Below are positions 1 to 9,999 of a DNA stretch of 64,000 bases, piece by piece. Every line of letters starts with the position of its first letter. Positions within the stretch are counted from its first letter, which is position 1. The translations under genes and the position numbers were made by a program. Below the pieces are notes generated by a model that was given only the letters and a program-made list of their open reading frames with translations, was not told where the DNA came from and ran no database searches. This DNA comes from Microstegium vimineum. Taxonomy: Eukaryota; Streptophyta; Magnoliopsida; Poales; Poaceae. Where the stretch lies: assembly GCA_022036555.1 (NCBI GenBank), contig CM039140.1:8955943-9019942 (forward strand), written 5' to 3'.

Positions 1-725
1 ATGTTGGTTATTGCTTGAGAATCACTTTATCATGGTTATATGTGTTATCCATTCAATTGCTATATGATCATGTGGTTTTATTTGGGGTCTTAAGCATAAC
101 TTATGACACATCAATTGTAAAGTTTTGAATCAACTAAAAATGCTTATCGCAGTAAACCAGTGTCAACTTTTTGAGCTTCATGAACCCCATATATGCTTGT
201 TAAGTACGAAAGTACTTACACTTGTTCTTTTCTTTTCAATACTTTGGATAAAAATCCCGGATGGGTACCAGTTTGCAAGAGTTGGAAGAGTTAGGCTTGT
301 GATCAACTTCGTTTTTCGTCGCGATGAATATGGAAGTTGTTCTAGGCTATCTTACGGTCAACGTAGGCTTGCTTAGAGCTATGGAAGACAAGTGTGCACC
401 ACACCTAGTTCATGAAGCTTTCCTAAGTCAAGCTACTAGTCTCAACCCCTGTTAATAGTACGGTCAAAGAAAAAAAGAGAAGCTCTATCTATTTCTAAGT
501 GCCCTTCATCACCTTATGGCACTTAGTCTATCATTCTAGGGTCTTCATCATGTCTCCTTGAACTCCGAAACGATATCCATCTTGGGGGCTAAGTGATGAC
601 CATTAATGCCCATTCTTGTTGATCACTATGGCTAAGCTACGCATAGCTTCTGTAAAACACACGTTAGCCAGAATAATCTCTAATTGTCGTTAATCACCGA
701 AACCAACTAGGGCAATGATTCTTCA
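1..725 (-). mobile_element. Ty1/copia LTR, partial, reverse orientation
   Basis: Read on the minus strand from 725, this begins TGAAGAATCAT and follows the first ~420 bp of the copia LTRs at 11592 and 23675 closely (the TTTCGGTGATTAACGACAAT region and the GGCTAAGTGCCATAAGG region are shared). Below about position 300 it no longer resembles those LTRs and lacks their GCGTCCGTCG motif array, so it is a related subfamily or a rearranged copy. The LTR start falls directly inside a TNP2 reading frame, so this is an insertion. The other end and any partner LTR lie outside the window, so element completeness and target-site duplication cannot be judged. The 1-300 part is assigned to the LTR only by continuity. 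Confidence 0.7.
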
Positions 726-788
726 CATGAGATACCTGCGCTTCTGACACAGATGGGGAGGTAGATTGTACATGGTGAGTATGATGGG

Positions 789-2093
789 TTAGGTGCTGTG
801 TGAGCTGCTAAGCTTGCTGAAAGGGTTCATCCCATTAGTACTGAGCACGAACCGAATGTTCCTTGACTCGTTGCCGAATTCCGGATATGCCTTGTCAAAA
901 TCTTTCCACTGTTGGCCATCAGATGAGTGCCGCAGCATGCCATCATCCTTCTTGCGACCATCTGATGCATGCCAGGACATGAGCTTGACATCATCTGGGT
1001 TCTCGAATAGTGCACGCAGACGGTCGATCATAGGCAGATACCACACCGACATTGCCGGGCTTCTCCTTTGCGTGTATCCCTCTTCCTCCTCGTCCTGCTG
1101 AGCCGAGATGCGATTTTCTGCAGCAGTGCTCTTCTTGCCCCCCTCCTTCTTCTTCGGACCACCTCGCAATGACTCGTCGCCGTCTGCATCCACACGACAA
1201 CCAACATTCTTCTTGTAATGACTCGCGTCGCAGTGCGGACAGCTCGTCATCTTCTCATACTTAGTGCCCGACCGATACATGATGCAAGGGTTAGGGCAGA
1301 CATCGAACTTTCGAACTTTCATCGACACTGGACGAATCAACTTCTTTGCCCGATAAGTATTCATGGGAAACTTGTTACCCTTCGGATACGTGGTAGCAAG
1401 GTAACTTAACAGCTCATTGAAGCTATTGTCAGTCCAACCATGTCAGGCCTTCATCATCCTCATGTGGAGGATAAAATGGAGCACGGTGCACTCTTTCGGA
1501 CATTCTCCACCATCCTGATATAGAGGATCAAGTGACGCCTGCTTCATCTCTTTGAAATTTTCCAACCACTTCGGGGAACCATACACAACGTCGTCCTCAT
1601 CGATGTGCTTCACTAAATCTTTAAAAAGTTGCACATCCTCGGGTTCCTACACGGTGGTCTCCTGACCACCATCATCATCTTCCATGTCTTCAAGTAGATC
1701 CTCCACCGTGATATAATCACAATCGTTATTGTCATTGCAGGCTGGCGTTGTTGTGGCTGTACATGAGACGTGTGGCGCACGTGGCTCTTGGTGCGCCGTC
1801 GTCGATGCTGAGCTCACTCCAGATGCACCCCCACCACTGGGGTCGACACTTTCGCCGTGCTGAGTCCAGACCGTGTAATTCTCTACAAAACCAAACCGAA
1901 TCAAATGAGATTGCACCTTGCCATCGTCGGTGAAGGCTGTCAGATTCTTGCAGTGAGAACACGGACACACGATTGTCATCCGCTTTGATCGGTCACGGTG
2001 ATCTCTCGCAGCGGCAATAAACTTCCTCACTTCGCTGAGGTACCGTGGATCAAGTACCCTACTAATCTCGTACATCCATTCTGACCTATCCAT
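789..2093 (-). pseudogene. TNP2-like CACTA transposase, N-terminal part, broken
   Basis: TNP2 is the DDE-type transposase of CACTA elements and acts on element ends in the nucleus. The first segment (2093 to 1647) starts at MDRSEWMY and holds the transposase-associated domain with its cysteine cluster CPCSHCK and the HGES motif. A second segment (1634 to 1443) carries the linker (YGSPKW and HFILHMRMM). The third (1364 to 789) starts the core transposase with CPNPCIMYR, CPHCDASHYK, and ends SSHST where the family continues with a tryptophan but here has TAA. Stops and frame changes separate the segments, so this copy is dead. A 460-bp leader with a TATA box lies upstream. A copia LTR truncates it a few codons beyond the last stop. 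Confidence 0.85.
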
Positions 2094-2122
2094 ATTGCCT
2101 GCAAACCGTACAAATCAACAAC

Positions 2123-2410
2123 AAAAGCTTTTAGGCATATAATATTATGAAACTAGATAGAAAAGACACAAGCTTTCTCTTTCCTCCCTTAATCTAGATC
2201 TAGATGTAGATCTATAGCTAGAGAGCTCAAAAAGCAAAGAAAAGAGAGAGAAAAGAGTATGGGAACCCTCTAAAAGCTTTTAGTCACCTAATATTATGAT
2301 TCTAGATAAAAAAAACACAAGCTTTCTCTCCTTCCTCCATGAAACTAGATCTAGATCCAAAGAGGTCAAAAAGCAAGGAAAAGAGAGAAAAGAGACCATG
2401 GAAACCTTTT
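2123..2410 (-). repeat. Tandem duplication of about 149 bp in TNP2 leader
   Basis: Two adjacent copies begin at 2123 and 2272, each with AAAAGCTTTTAG, a (T)AATATTATGA block, CACAAGCTTTCTCT, a CTAGATCTAGAT block and a purine-rich AAAGAGAGA block. They have diverged by point changes and short indels. They lie between the TATA box and the TNP2 start codon of the reverse CACTA element, so they duplicate its untranslated leader. Confidence 0.8.
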
Positions 2411-2552
2411 AAATACCTCTTATGATGTCCTCCTCCTCCAAAACAACACTCAAAACCTCAATCTAATGGTTTGGTTAAAAAGTTGGGTAAAGCCTCTCCC
2501 CCACGAGTTTGGAAGAGAGAAGACTTGAGGAAGAAGAAGGTCGGACTGTAGC

Positions 2553-2560
2553 TATATATA
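2553..2560 (-). promoter_or_regulatory. TATA box of reverse CACTA element
   Basis: A TATATATA stretch sits between the GC-rich subterminal repeats and the TNP2 leader on the minus strand, where a CACTA promoter is expected. The start codon is 460 bp downstream. Assignment is positional. Confidence 0.5.
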
Positions 2561-2567
2561 AAAGAAA

Positions 2568-2730
2568 TAACCGTTGCGGACATTGTAATATGACCGCTGC
2601 GGTTAACAGTGATTTGTCGCAGTGGCCGCCCTAACGTGACCGCTGAGGTAAACACATTAACCGTTGCGGTCACATTATGCCGCCCGCTGCGGTAAATGGT
2701 TAACCGCAGCGGGCGCTTAGGCTGCCGACC
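2568..2730 (-). repeat. Subterminal repeats, CCGCTGCGG-type, of reverse CACTA
   Basis: About seven variants of CCGYTGCGGT and its complement ACCGCAGCGG occur in both orientations in about 160 bp. Short motifs repeated in both orientations next to a terminus are the TNPA/TNPD-type binding zones of CACTA elements. The motif differs from the TTTAGTCCCGG motif of the element at 8387-33060, so the two elements belong to different families. Confidence 0.65.
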
Positions 2731-2861
2731 GAGCAAAGCCGGTGCAGGGAATTATCGTGGCGGGCAGGAAGGATGTCCGCCACGGAGGCCTTTTTGGCAA
2801 CGCTGCGCAAAATCGATTTTAACATAGTATATGAGGGGATACCGATATAACTGTAGGAGTG

Positions 2862-3711
2862 TTATGCTACGACAGATTACTCAAAAGTCAAAACTCGTCC
2901 CTTACAAATCATTCTTACAAATGGTGCCACATGTGATGTTCAAATCTCCCGCACTTCTTTTCAAACCAGAACGGACGGCAACATGAGGCCTTCCTCCTCT
3001 CCTGCAGCTCTCCTTGAACGAGAACGGATGGACGGGCGGTGGTAGTGGCAAAGCTACAGCAAATTAGAAGGTGGTGTATTTATCTTATAAATATGAAAAA
3101 TTGACCTAAAACCATGGTGAAATTTTGATTTAGTATTAGTTTTTCAAAAAAAAATTGTGGGTGCATCTGCACCTAGAAGCTAACACTTAGCTTCGCTATT
3201 GAGCAGCGGTGCGAGGCCCAACCATGAGGACACGGTGACCGTAATTAAACGGCAGAGACACGACCTCACAATAGCACCGTGAGCCCTGAGGGCGTCCCCA
3301 CAAGCCTTCAAATCGCTAGCGGTTATTCTTTTTAACTCCACCTGGATGAGAGAGAGGATGAAAAAAAAGACCTGGCTAGCGATAGAACAAACAGTAGGCT
3401 CTCATGCCCTTCAAGCAGTGATGGATCTAGAAACCGACTATAAATGGGGGCTTAAATAACATAGGCTATTTTTTTTCTCATTGGATACATTACACTAATA
3501 GATGTAGTTAAAATTGATAATTTAATATTGATTCAAAGTGCTCAAAGTCAAAGATACATAGAATTAAGATAATAAGGATAAAAAGTACCAAATACAAGGA
3601 GCCTTCCATCTTTAAGAATTCACACCACTTGAACCGCCATGTTCAATGCTTCATAATTTTAAATGTCAAACACCTCTTCAATAATCAAGATAACAAGCAA
3701 AAATAAAAGTA
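2862..3711. other. No gene recognised
   Basis: This stretch joins the presumed CACTA end to the hAT remnant. It holds AT-rich and moderately GC-rich sequence with a short palindromic GGTGCATCTGCACC at about 3160. I see no convincing reading frame or RNA gene. Confidence 0.5.
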
Positions 3712-5075
3712 CTAAAACAATACGCACCTTGGGACCTTGTGTGGCAAGTTTGTCTTATGGTTTCTTAAGCTTTGAAAGCGCTTCAACAAAATTTCATCTT
3801 CAATGGATGCAAACAAATCCTGCTCAATATAGCATATCATGCTATTATTCATCCAATCATCATTCATTTTATTTCTGACGGTCTTGATAATATTCATAGT
3901 AGAGAAGGCTCTTTCAACGGTTGTTATTGCCACGGGCAATATTAATGCAAGCTCAATGAGGTGATACACCAAAGGGAACTGTGTATGTCTATCAGTTTGA
4001 ACCATCTTCTCGGCAAGGCTACCAAAATCAATACAAGTGTTAAAATCTTTATCATGTTTGACTTTATCCATGAAATTCTCAAGTTTAGTTTTTAGCTTCA
4101 CACATCATAATCACTAAAGTCAGCATAATAAATCTTAGCAAGCTCAACTAATTTCTCTATCTCAAAATTGGTAAACTCATTTGTTGGATCATGATAAGCA
4201 ACACATCTCAATAGTTGAGTTGATCTTTCTAGAAATCAATTGTTGAACTCACAAATTACTTAATCAAGGACAACACTGAAAATCTCATGATGAATATGAT
4301 GGTAGTAGGTCACATATTTGGCTCCATGATATTTTGAATGACCTCTCATTGGTATCATATCTTCCATATTAGCAATGTCTATATTATGTTTAATTTGGCA
4401 GCAAAGGCTTTTGTCTCCACAAAAAAGATCATCCCAACCATTTTCCCTCATGGCATTTATATTTCTCATCATAGAACCAATCAATCCTATTCCGCGAACA
4501 ATGTTTTGATTTTTCTTTGCAAACATTGTGATAGGTCTTGAGTTATCCCCGATACTCTAATCATTAGATGCAATATGAACACAAATTAAAATGACTCCAT
4601 TTTTTCTATCAATCTAGATGCTATAGTTTTATTTTTCCCATCAGTTCCATCATCACTATTATTCTCTAACACCTCAAGCACACATTCCCACATGAGCATA
4701 AGATGTACTAATTTTTGTGATGTGATACACCAGGCCTAACAAGACTAGTTTCTTGGTTTTTCTCTCTCTCAAGAGATAGTTCACCACTATCTAAATGTTG
4801 AACAAGAGTATCATGGTGTTTTTAGAGAAGTTGATCTTTTCTCTTACAAGAAACACTAACAGTATTGACAACTGAAGTGACATAATTAAAAAAAAGCATC
4901 AGTTGAAGCACATCTGGCTACATCAACTACCGCAAGCTGCAATTGATGAGCAAAACACAGTGGATGTAAAAAGCAAAGGGGTTTTCATTCAATACCAGCC
5001 TTTGTAACCCATGGAAACTGTCCTCTCACGTTTAAAGATCCATCATATCATTGTCCTCTAACCTTGGCTATAGAC
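3712..5075 (-). pseudogene. hAT-family transposase (ZMYM1/DUF4371-like), decayed
   Basis: The 3' part (4101 to 3712) translates to the hAT C-terminal dimerisation region: FPLVYHLIELALILPVAITTVERAFSTMNIIK followed by helices, which I split here as the FPLVYHLIELALILPVA block and the TTVERAFSTM motif. The segment 4526 to 4260 has the upstream GWDDLF and KHNIDIANM motifs of the plant ZMYM1-like class. Further upstream, to about 5075, low-quality frames still show NENPFAFYIHC and a CKRKDQLL motif. Frames are interrupted many times and no terminal inverted repeats were found, so it is a remnant. A copia RT scrap of opposite strand abuts it. Confidence 0.75.
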
Positions 5076-5079
5076 AACT

Positions 5080-5440
5080 AGTATCTTGCAAACATAGAAA
5101 CCAATGCTTCTGTGCAATGGAGATCATACTATATTCTATAAACATTCAGGGTGCAAGATCACTGTATTGGCTGGATATGTGGATGATATCATTATTACTA
5201 GTGATGATGAAACAGAGATCAAATGCCTCAAGGGGAATCTAAGTAGAGAGTTTGAGGTAAAAGATCTTGGTTAGTTCAAATACTTTCTAGGTATTGAGAT
5301 TGCATGAAATCTAAAAGGGTTCTTTCACAAAGAAAGTAAGTTCTCGGCCTGCTTAGTGAGACCGGTATGCTTGGATGTCCAGCTGTATCAACACCAATTG
5401 ATTTGAATCACAAGCTATGAGCCGAATCAGGCATTGACAC
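5080..5440 (+). pseudogene. Ty1/copia reverse transcriptase fragment
   Basis: One frame gives KHSGCKITVLAGYVDD at about 5140-5190, then SREFEVKDLG and YFLGIEIA, with stops after DLG and EIA and frame changes further on up to the NHKL-like end near 5420. This is the palm region of a copia RT including the catalytic YVDD. No LTR, gag or integrase accompanies it, so it is an isolated 360-bp scrap unrelated in position to the copia element at 11592. Confidence 0.75.
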
Positions 5441-6600
5441 CGCCAGCGCCAAGGTAGGAAGGCACGAGGAAGACATCCCCTCTGTTGGGATGTAGGGCGG
5501 TATAAAGCAGGACGGGGCGCCGGTGCTCACGTCTAGCTCTTGGAATGAATGGGAACGTTAGCCTATCCACATCTAGATCCGGGTACGCACAACACACAGG
5601 GACATGCACTGCTACGCCTGAGCGAGCATAGAGGAAGAAGAAGCCTAGCGGCGGCTCGGCGATCTTCCCGCAGACCAGTCCGACCCCCTCACCCCGCGCA
5701 AGTGATTCTGCTGTCCAACCATGATTTTTAGGAGCCCAGAGGAGCGTGCGGCCCACGTCGCGGCCCACGTGCATACAACTCCCACCATGATTTCTCGGTT
5801 CTTTTTCTATTCGCATGTTCTGTAGCTCGTGAGTTTCTTCTTTTCCTTTACTTTTTTCTATTTCTTCTTTTATTTTTCCTTTTTCCTTTTCTCTGTTTTA
5901 TTTTATCGTTATCTTTTTACTTTTCTTTTATACATCACCCTTTTTTTTGTTATCTTTAATTTTTTATTTTTCTTTCTTTTCATCTTTTATATTAATATCT
6001 TCTTTTTTCTTTCCTTTCTTTTTTATTTTTCTTTTTCGATGGTGTTTTATTATTCTTATTCTTTCTTTTCCTATTTTGTTTTTTAAATTTCCTTTGTCTT
6101 TTTCTAATTTATAATTTTATGTTTCACTTTTTAATTTATAGATACATGCGATGTTTATGTAGTATACATGTCATCTTTTTTTATATTTGTAAGTAAAATA
6201 TGATGTTCTAGATGTATTTTGTCATGTTTAGTAAGCATATATTGATGTTCTAGAATATATTTTATGATGTCCAGTATCATTTTTCTTCTTTCTTTTACTC
6301 TAATTAATTACTTTACTAGTTTTATTGTTCTATTTTATATTTTTATGACATTTGTGATGTTCACATAGTATTATACATATGATGTTCTATGGTATATTTA
6401 GTTATGTTCATGTAGTATTAATGCGATATTGTGTGATGTATTTGTGAAGTTCGGTAGTATTTTTTATATGATTATAATTAGTTACCTCACTATTTTTATT
6501 TATTTTTATATATTTTGAAGATATATATATGATGTAACATGATGTTCTGATTTTCTTTGAATATAGGTAACTCATGAGATAAATGTTTGTTAAAACTTTT
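5441..6600. other. T-rich low-complexity tract and AT-rich spacer
   Basis: From about 5825 to 6115 the plus strand is almost pure T/C with T-runs; from there to 6590 it is AT-rich with recurring GATGTTCTA and related words. Reading frames here are produced by base composition. No gene, RNA or element boundary is supported. The 5441-5820 part is GC-richer with no recognisable product. Confidence 0.5.
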
Positions 6601-8386
6601 GAAGAGTTTATTAAAAAAAACGCGTGGTGCTAGAAGTCGGCCCATGATCTAAGAAGCAGGTGGGATAACTGTGGTCCCCGGTTGGCGGACGGCTAGCTGC
6701 CACCGGATCGGCAACTAGCAGCCCCTGTGGCGGCTGAGGTTAGCAGAAGGATATAGAAATAAATTTCCCATTGGGTAGGGTTTCAGTTGTGCCTTTACCT
6801 AGTCACAAATAGATACATGGGCTATAGGGACCTGCTGGGCCAAAAAATAAATTAAAACGGACCAAAAATTTTTAGGGCACAACATCCTTTTATCGGGCCT
6901 GGCCGATAGAAACTCAGCAGCGTGATGGGCCGAGCAGCCCGTTAGGGCACCTAGCTTCGGCAGCAACCACCGTCACCGTTGTCGCCGATGCCGCCGCCGC
7001 TATCGTCGCCAGACGCTGCCCCGGCGCCAACAGCTCCCTCCCCCTCCCCCTGGCCCTCCAGCTCCCCCTCCCCCGGCCTCCCTTCCTCCACCCCCAACCT
7101 CCAGTAGCTGTGCTGTCGACCTCCATCAACCGGCCATGGAGATCCTGCCGCACCCTCGTTGTTCAGGCCGACGACGGCCTTCCTCACGGTGTAGCCCGCG
7201 GCCGTGGCCTTCACCGGCGATGGGGAGCGCGCGATGCAACCAGTGCCGCCACAGCAGCCGCGGCCACCAGTGAGGGGGAGCACGCAGTGCTGCTACCCGC
7301 GGTCGTAGCCTCCTCCGACAACGGGGAGAGCGTGACGGCGCCAACACAACCGCCGATGCCTGCGGCGTCCGTCATCCCCGCCCTAGCCGGCCAACCGTGT
7401 CCTCCTCCACTAGTGCACCCCAGTCCAAAGCTGGGGCCCTCCATCCGTTGCCGCCAGGATCTTGCTGCATCGGAGTTTCACCAACCTCTCTGACGCCAGG
7501 GTTTGGTTCCTCGCTGTCGGCTTCTCTGGGCAACCCGTCGCCCCTGACAGGGATGGGAGGGTCGACTCCTGCATCGAGCACATCGCCTTGCATCATGGCC
7601 CCATTGCGCCTAGGCTCCTCTGGTGGGTGCACGAGGAGCCACCATTGGGTGGACAAGGATGGCACGAAGTCCGATGATGACCGCCCTTCAACCTACCTCG
7701 ATGTCATTCTTCGCTAGCAATGCCAGCAGCCGCGTCCCCATCATGCACCCTGTCTCGTTAGGTCATTCGAGGCCGGGGTGGGGCGGACGCTACAAGACGG
7801 CCACGCTCCCAGCTAGTGCACGACATGCATGTCCGACCATTGGATGGTCATGTCCCTGTATGTACCCGCCTTGGCCGTCTTGGATGATATACTTATTTGA
7901 TTAACTTATTGTTTTGAGTTTTATTTTATTTCACACTATATGTTTTTTCTTGCTATGATCTTTGTTGTTTATTTATTATCTTAAATATTAAATATTTTGC
8001 AGATCTTTTAATTGAAGTCAAGGATATCATCAATGCCATAGCTACACAGATGCTAAGACTCATAGTTATAGAAGTTATGAAAGTTATTATTTATCTCGTT
8101 TTGTAAGTTTGCATAATATTATGGATTCTGTTGACGTATAGGTTGTAAAAGGTACTATTATTTTGCTCATCCATTCTTTTCTAAACCCTTTTCCATGTCC
8201 TAGAATGATTAGTTTTGAAAAGAAAAAATGCTGATAAAACCTCACGAGAATATTCTCGTAGCTATTCTCAAAATGTAAATTTGATGCAAAAAGAAAATGT
8301 AATGTTGTATAAATTAGAAATTTTAAGTTATTTCTCCAAGTTATGTTGTGTAACCCAAATATCTAAGTTATGTGTGTGGTTCTTGA
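6601..8386. other. GC-rich then AT-rich spacer, no gene recognised
   Basis: Between about 6900 and 7850 the DNA is GC-rich and open on both strands in several frames, which is expected from composition alone. None of the translations matches a family I recognise. From 7890 to 8386 it becomes AT-rich and ends at the TGA target site of the CACTA element. A captured or decayed host gene fragment is possible but not shown. Confidence 0.45.
8384..8386. repeat. CACTA target-site duplication TGA, left
   Basis: TGA directly precedes CACTA at 8387 and is repeated at 33061-33063 directly after TAGTG. Three-base duplications are diagnostic of CACTA insertions, and the pair fixes both element boundaries. 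Confidence 0.85.
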
Positions 8387-8429
8387 CACTAATAGAGAAA
8401 CGACCTTTCGTTGATTGCCCAAAACAGCT

Positions 8430-8675
8430 TTAGTCCCGACTAAAATTGCGCCCGGGACTAAAGAGGCCTTTACTCCCGGTTGGTAACATCAACCGGGACT
8501 AAAAGCCCCCTCCCAATGGCTACGGGCGTCAGACATTGTCAGGGGGGGATTTTAGTCCCGGTTGGTACTTGCCACCAACTGGGACTAAGCCTCGGTTGAA
8601 GGCACAAACCGAGGTTATTTCTAGGCCTTTAGTCACGTCTGGTTCTATGGACCGGGACTAAAGGTCCCCCTCTAT
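8430..8675 (+). repeat. 5' subterminal repeats of CACTA
   Basis: Repeated words TTTAGTCCCG, CCGGGACTAAA and GGTTGGTA occur in direct and inverted orientation, for example around 8431, 8449, 8476, 8551, 8580 and 8653. They mirror the 3' array at 32940-33050. In CACTA elements such arrays bind the element-encoded proteins and overlap the promoter; that role here is by analogy. Confidence 0.8.
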
Positions 8676-9325
8676 TTGAACTCTCTTCCTCCCCTGCCCG
8701 AGCCCGAGAGCTCCATTTCTTCCTCTCTATTCTTGCTTGTTCTTGGTGTGTTCTTCACTGTTCTTCATCTCCTCTTCGGCCATTGCTTCATTTGATCACT
8801 TCTACGCCTCCATCGACTCGTTGAAAGGTTACTATCTTCAACCTCTCATGTTTTAGCGGCACCATATGTTGTTTCTTGGTCTATATGTGTTTTTTCTTTA
8901 TGATTTTATCTCTTTTGTCATTTTAAGCTTCATTCACTTGACATTGTTTGAATAATTTGAAGAAGGCAACTACAACTAGTATTCTAAGTATACACCTTTC
9001 ATTTCTACTATGTCTACCACATTTTATGGTTTAATTAGTTAAAAATAGAGATTTTAGTGTATTATTTAATTTAATTAGTTGAACAACTAGATTTATTTTT
9101 TCTAATAGAGATTTTATGGTGGATTATTCTTGATTTATATACCACTTGAGCTCAAAATACATTTCATATTTAGATGAAAAAGGTAGCTACCTAGAATACT
9201 TTTAGTTGTATACATGACACATTTGATGATTTTAGAGAAATGTAAATTTTAGTTGTTTTAATTCCTTTGTTTAGAAAATGAGGAATTTATAGTTTCTAGT
9301 TTCAAAAAATGAGTATAGAGAGTAG

Positions 9326-9854
9326 ATGACAACTGCTTCGGGGTACTCGGCCTCTGATCGGGTTCCAAAGCGACTAAGACCAGACCTCCCTCTCATTACT
9401 TGTGCCTAGTGTATGCAAAAGACTGTGAAAGAGTACCGAGTGGGGAAGGCGGGTGTCAACAACGGTCGGATCTTCTATAAGGGTCCAGATCGCAATGCGA
9501 GTTATATATTTTGTCACATTTGATGGTTATGCTTAATTTCTACCTATTATACGTGCTTGCTTTGAATAAAATGCTTATTTTGTATTCTATTTTCAGTGGG
9601 ATAGCACTGGATGTCGCGGCTGGTACTGGGAGGAAGACTATGTTAAACACGTCACGAAGGCTACGAAGGCTGATGAGGCAGTGAGCCAGCTCAAGAAGTC
9701 TGTCGATGTTGAGCAGACGAATGATGATCTGTCTACTTTAGTTGTGATTGGTCAAGAGATCATTATGCTACTGAAGTGCATTTTAGGTTTTCTGTGTATA
9801 GTGCTAGTGGTCTTAGCATACGCTATGTCGAGGCTTTCACAGAGCATACATTAG
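9326..9854 (+). pseudogene. zf-GRF small ORF of CACTA element (two exons)
   Basis: Exon 1 (9326-9496) begins ATG at 9326 and encodes a GRF-type zinc finger: ITCA, CMQKTVKEYRVGK, GRIFYKGPDRN. Exon 2 (9597-9854) completes it with STGCRGWYWEEDYV, then a helical stretch and a hydrophobic C-terminal segment (ILGFLCIVLVVLAYA) that looks like a membrane span. Joining at 9496/9597 preserves the frame and family spacing; the intron would be GC-AG (GCGAGT...TTTCAG). An in-frame TAG at 9407-9409 sits between the first cysteine pair, and a third zinc-binding residue appears altered (GPDRN in place of a cysteine), so this copy is defective. GRF ORFs with a C-terminal hydrophobic segment are common in grass CACTA elements; function is unknown. 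Confidence 0.7.
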
Positions 9855-9999
9855 TATTTGTGTGACTCGGAAATGACACATGATGGTGTTCCATCTCGAT
9901 CATGTTACTTTAATGCATACCTTTCATTCGGTATTTTGTAATATCATTTTTTACCAAAATGAGAAATTTAATTATGTTTTGGGTCATATAATGCAGACG

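Larger units (their letters stand above)
726..2861 (-). mobile_element. CACTA transposon, 5' part, reverse orientation, truncated by LTR insertion
   Basis: On the minus strand the order is: possible terminus (CACTCCTAC reading from 2861), a GC-rich subterminal repeat zone, a TATA box, a long leader, then the TNP2 transposase gene, cut off by the copia LTR at 725. The terminus is uncertain because it reads CACTC rather than CACTA and the other end is not in the window, so no target duplication can be tested. The coding content (TNP2) makes the superfamily assignment firm. Confidence 0.7.

Noticed and set aside
5427..5816. 129-codon minus-strand frame
   Set aside because: No family resemblance, no promoter or neighbour supporting it.
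5829..6086. 85-codon plus-strand frame rich in Phe/Ser/Tyr
   Set aside because: Produced by a T/C-rich low-complexity tract; no protein signal beyond composition.
6914..7904. Several overlapping frames on both strands
   Set aside because: GC-rich DNA keeps all frames open; no recognisable motif and no consistent strand.
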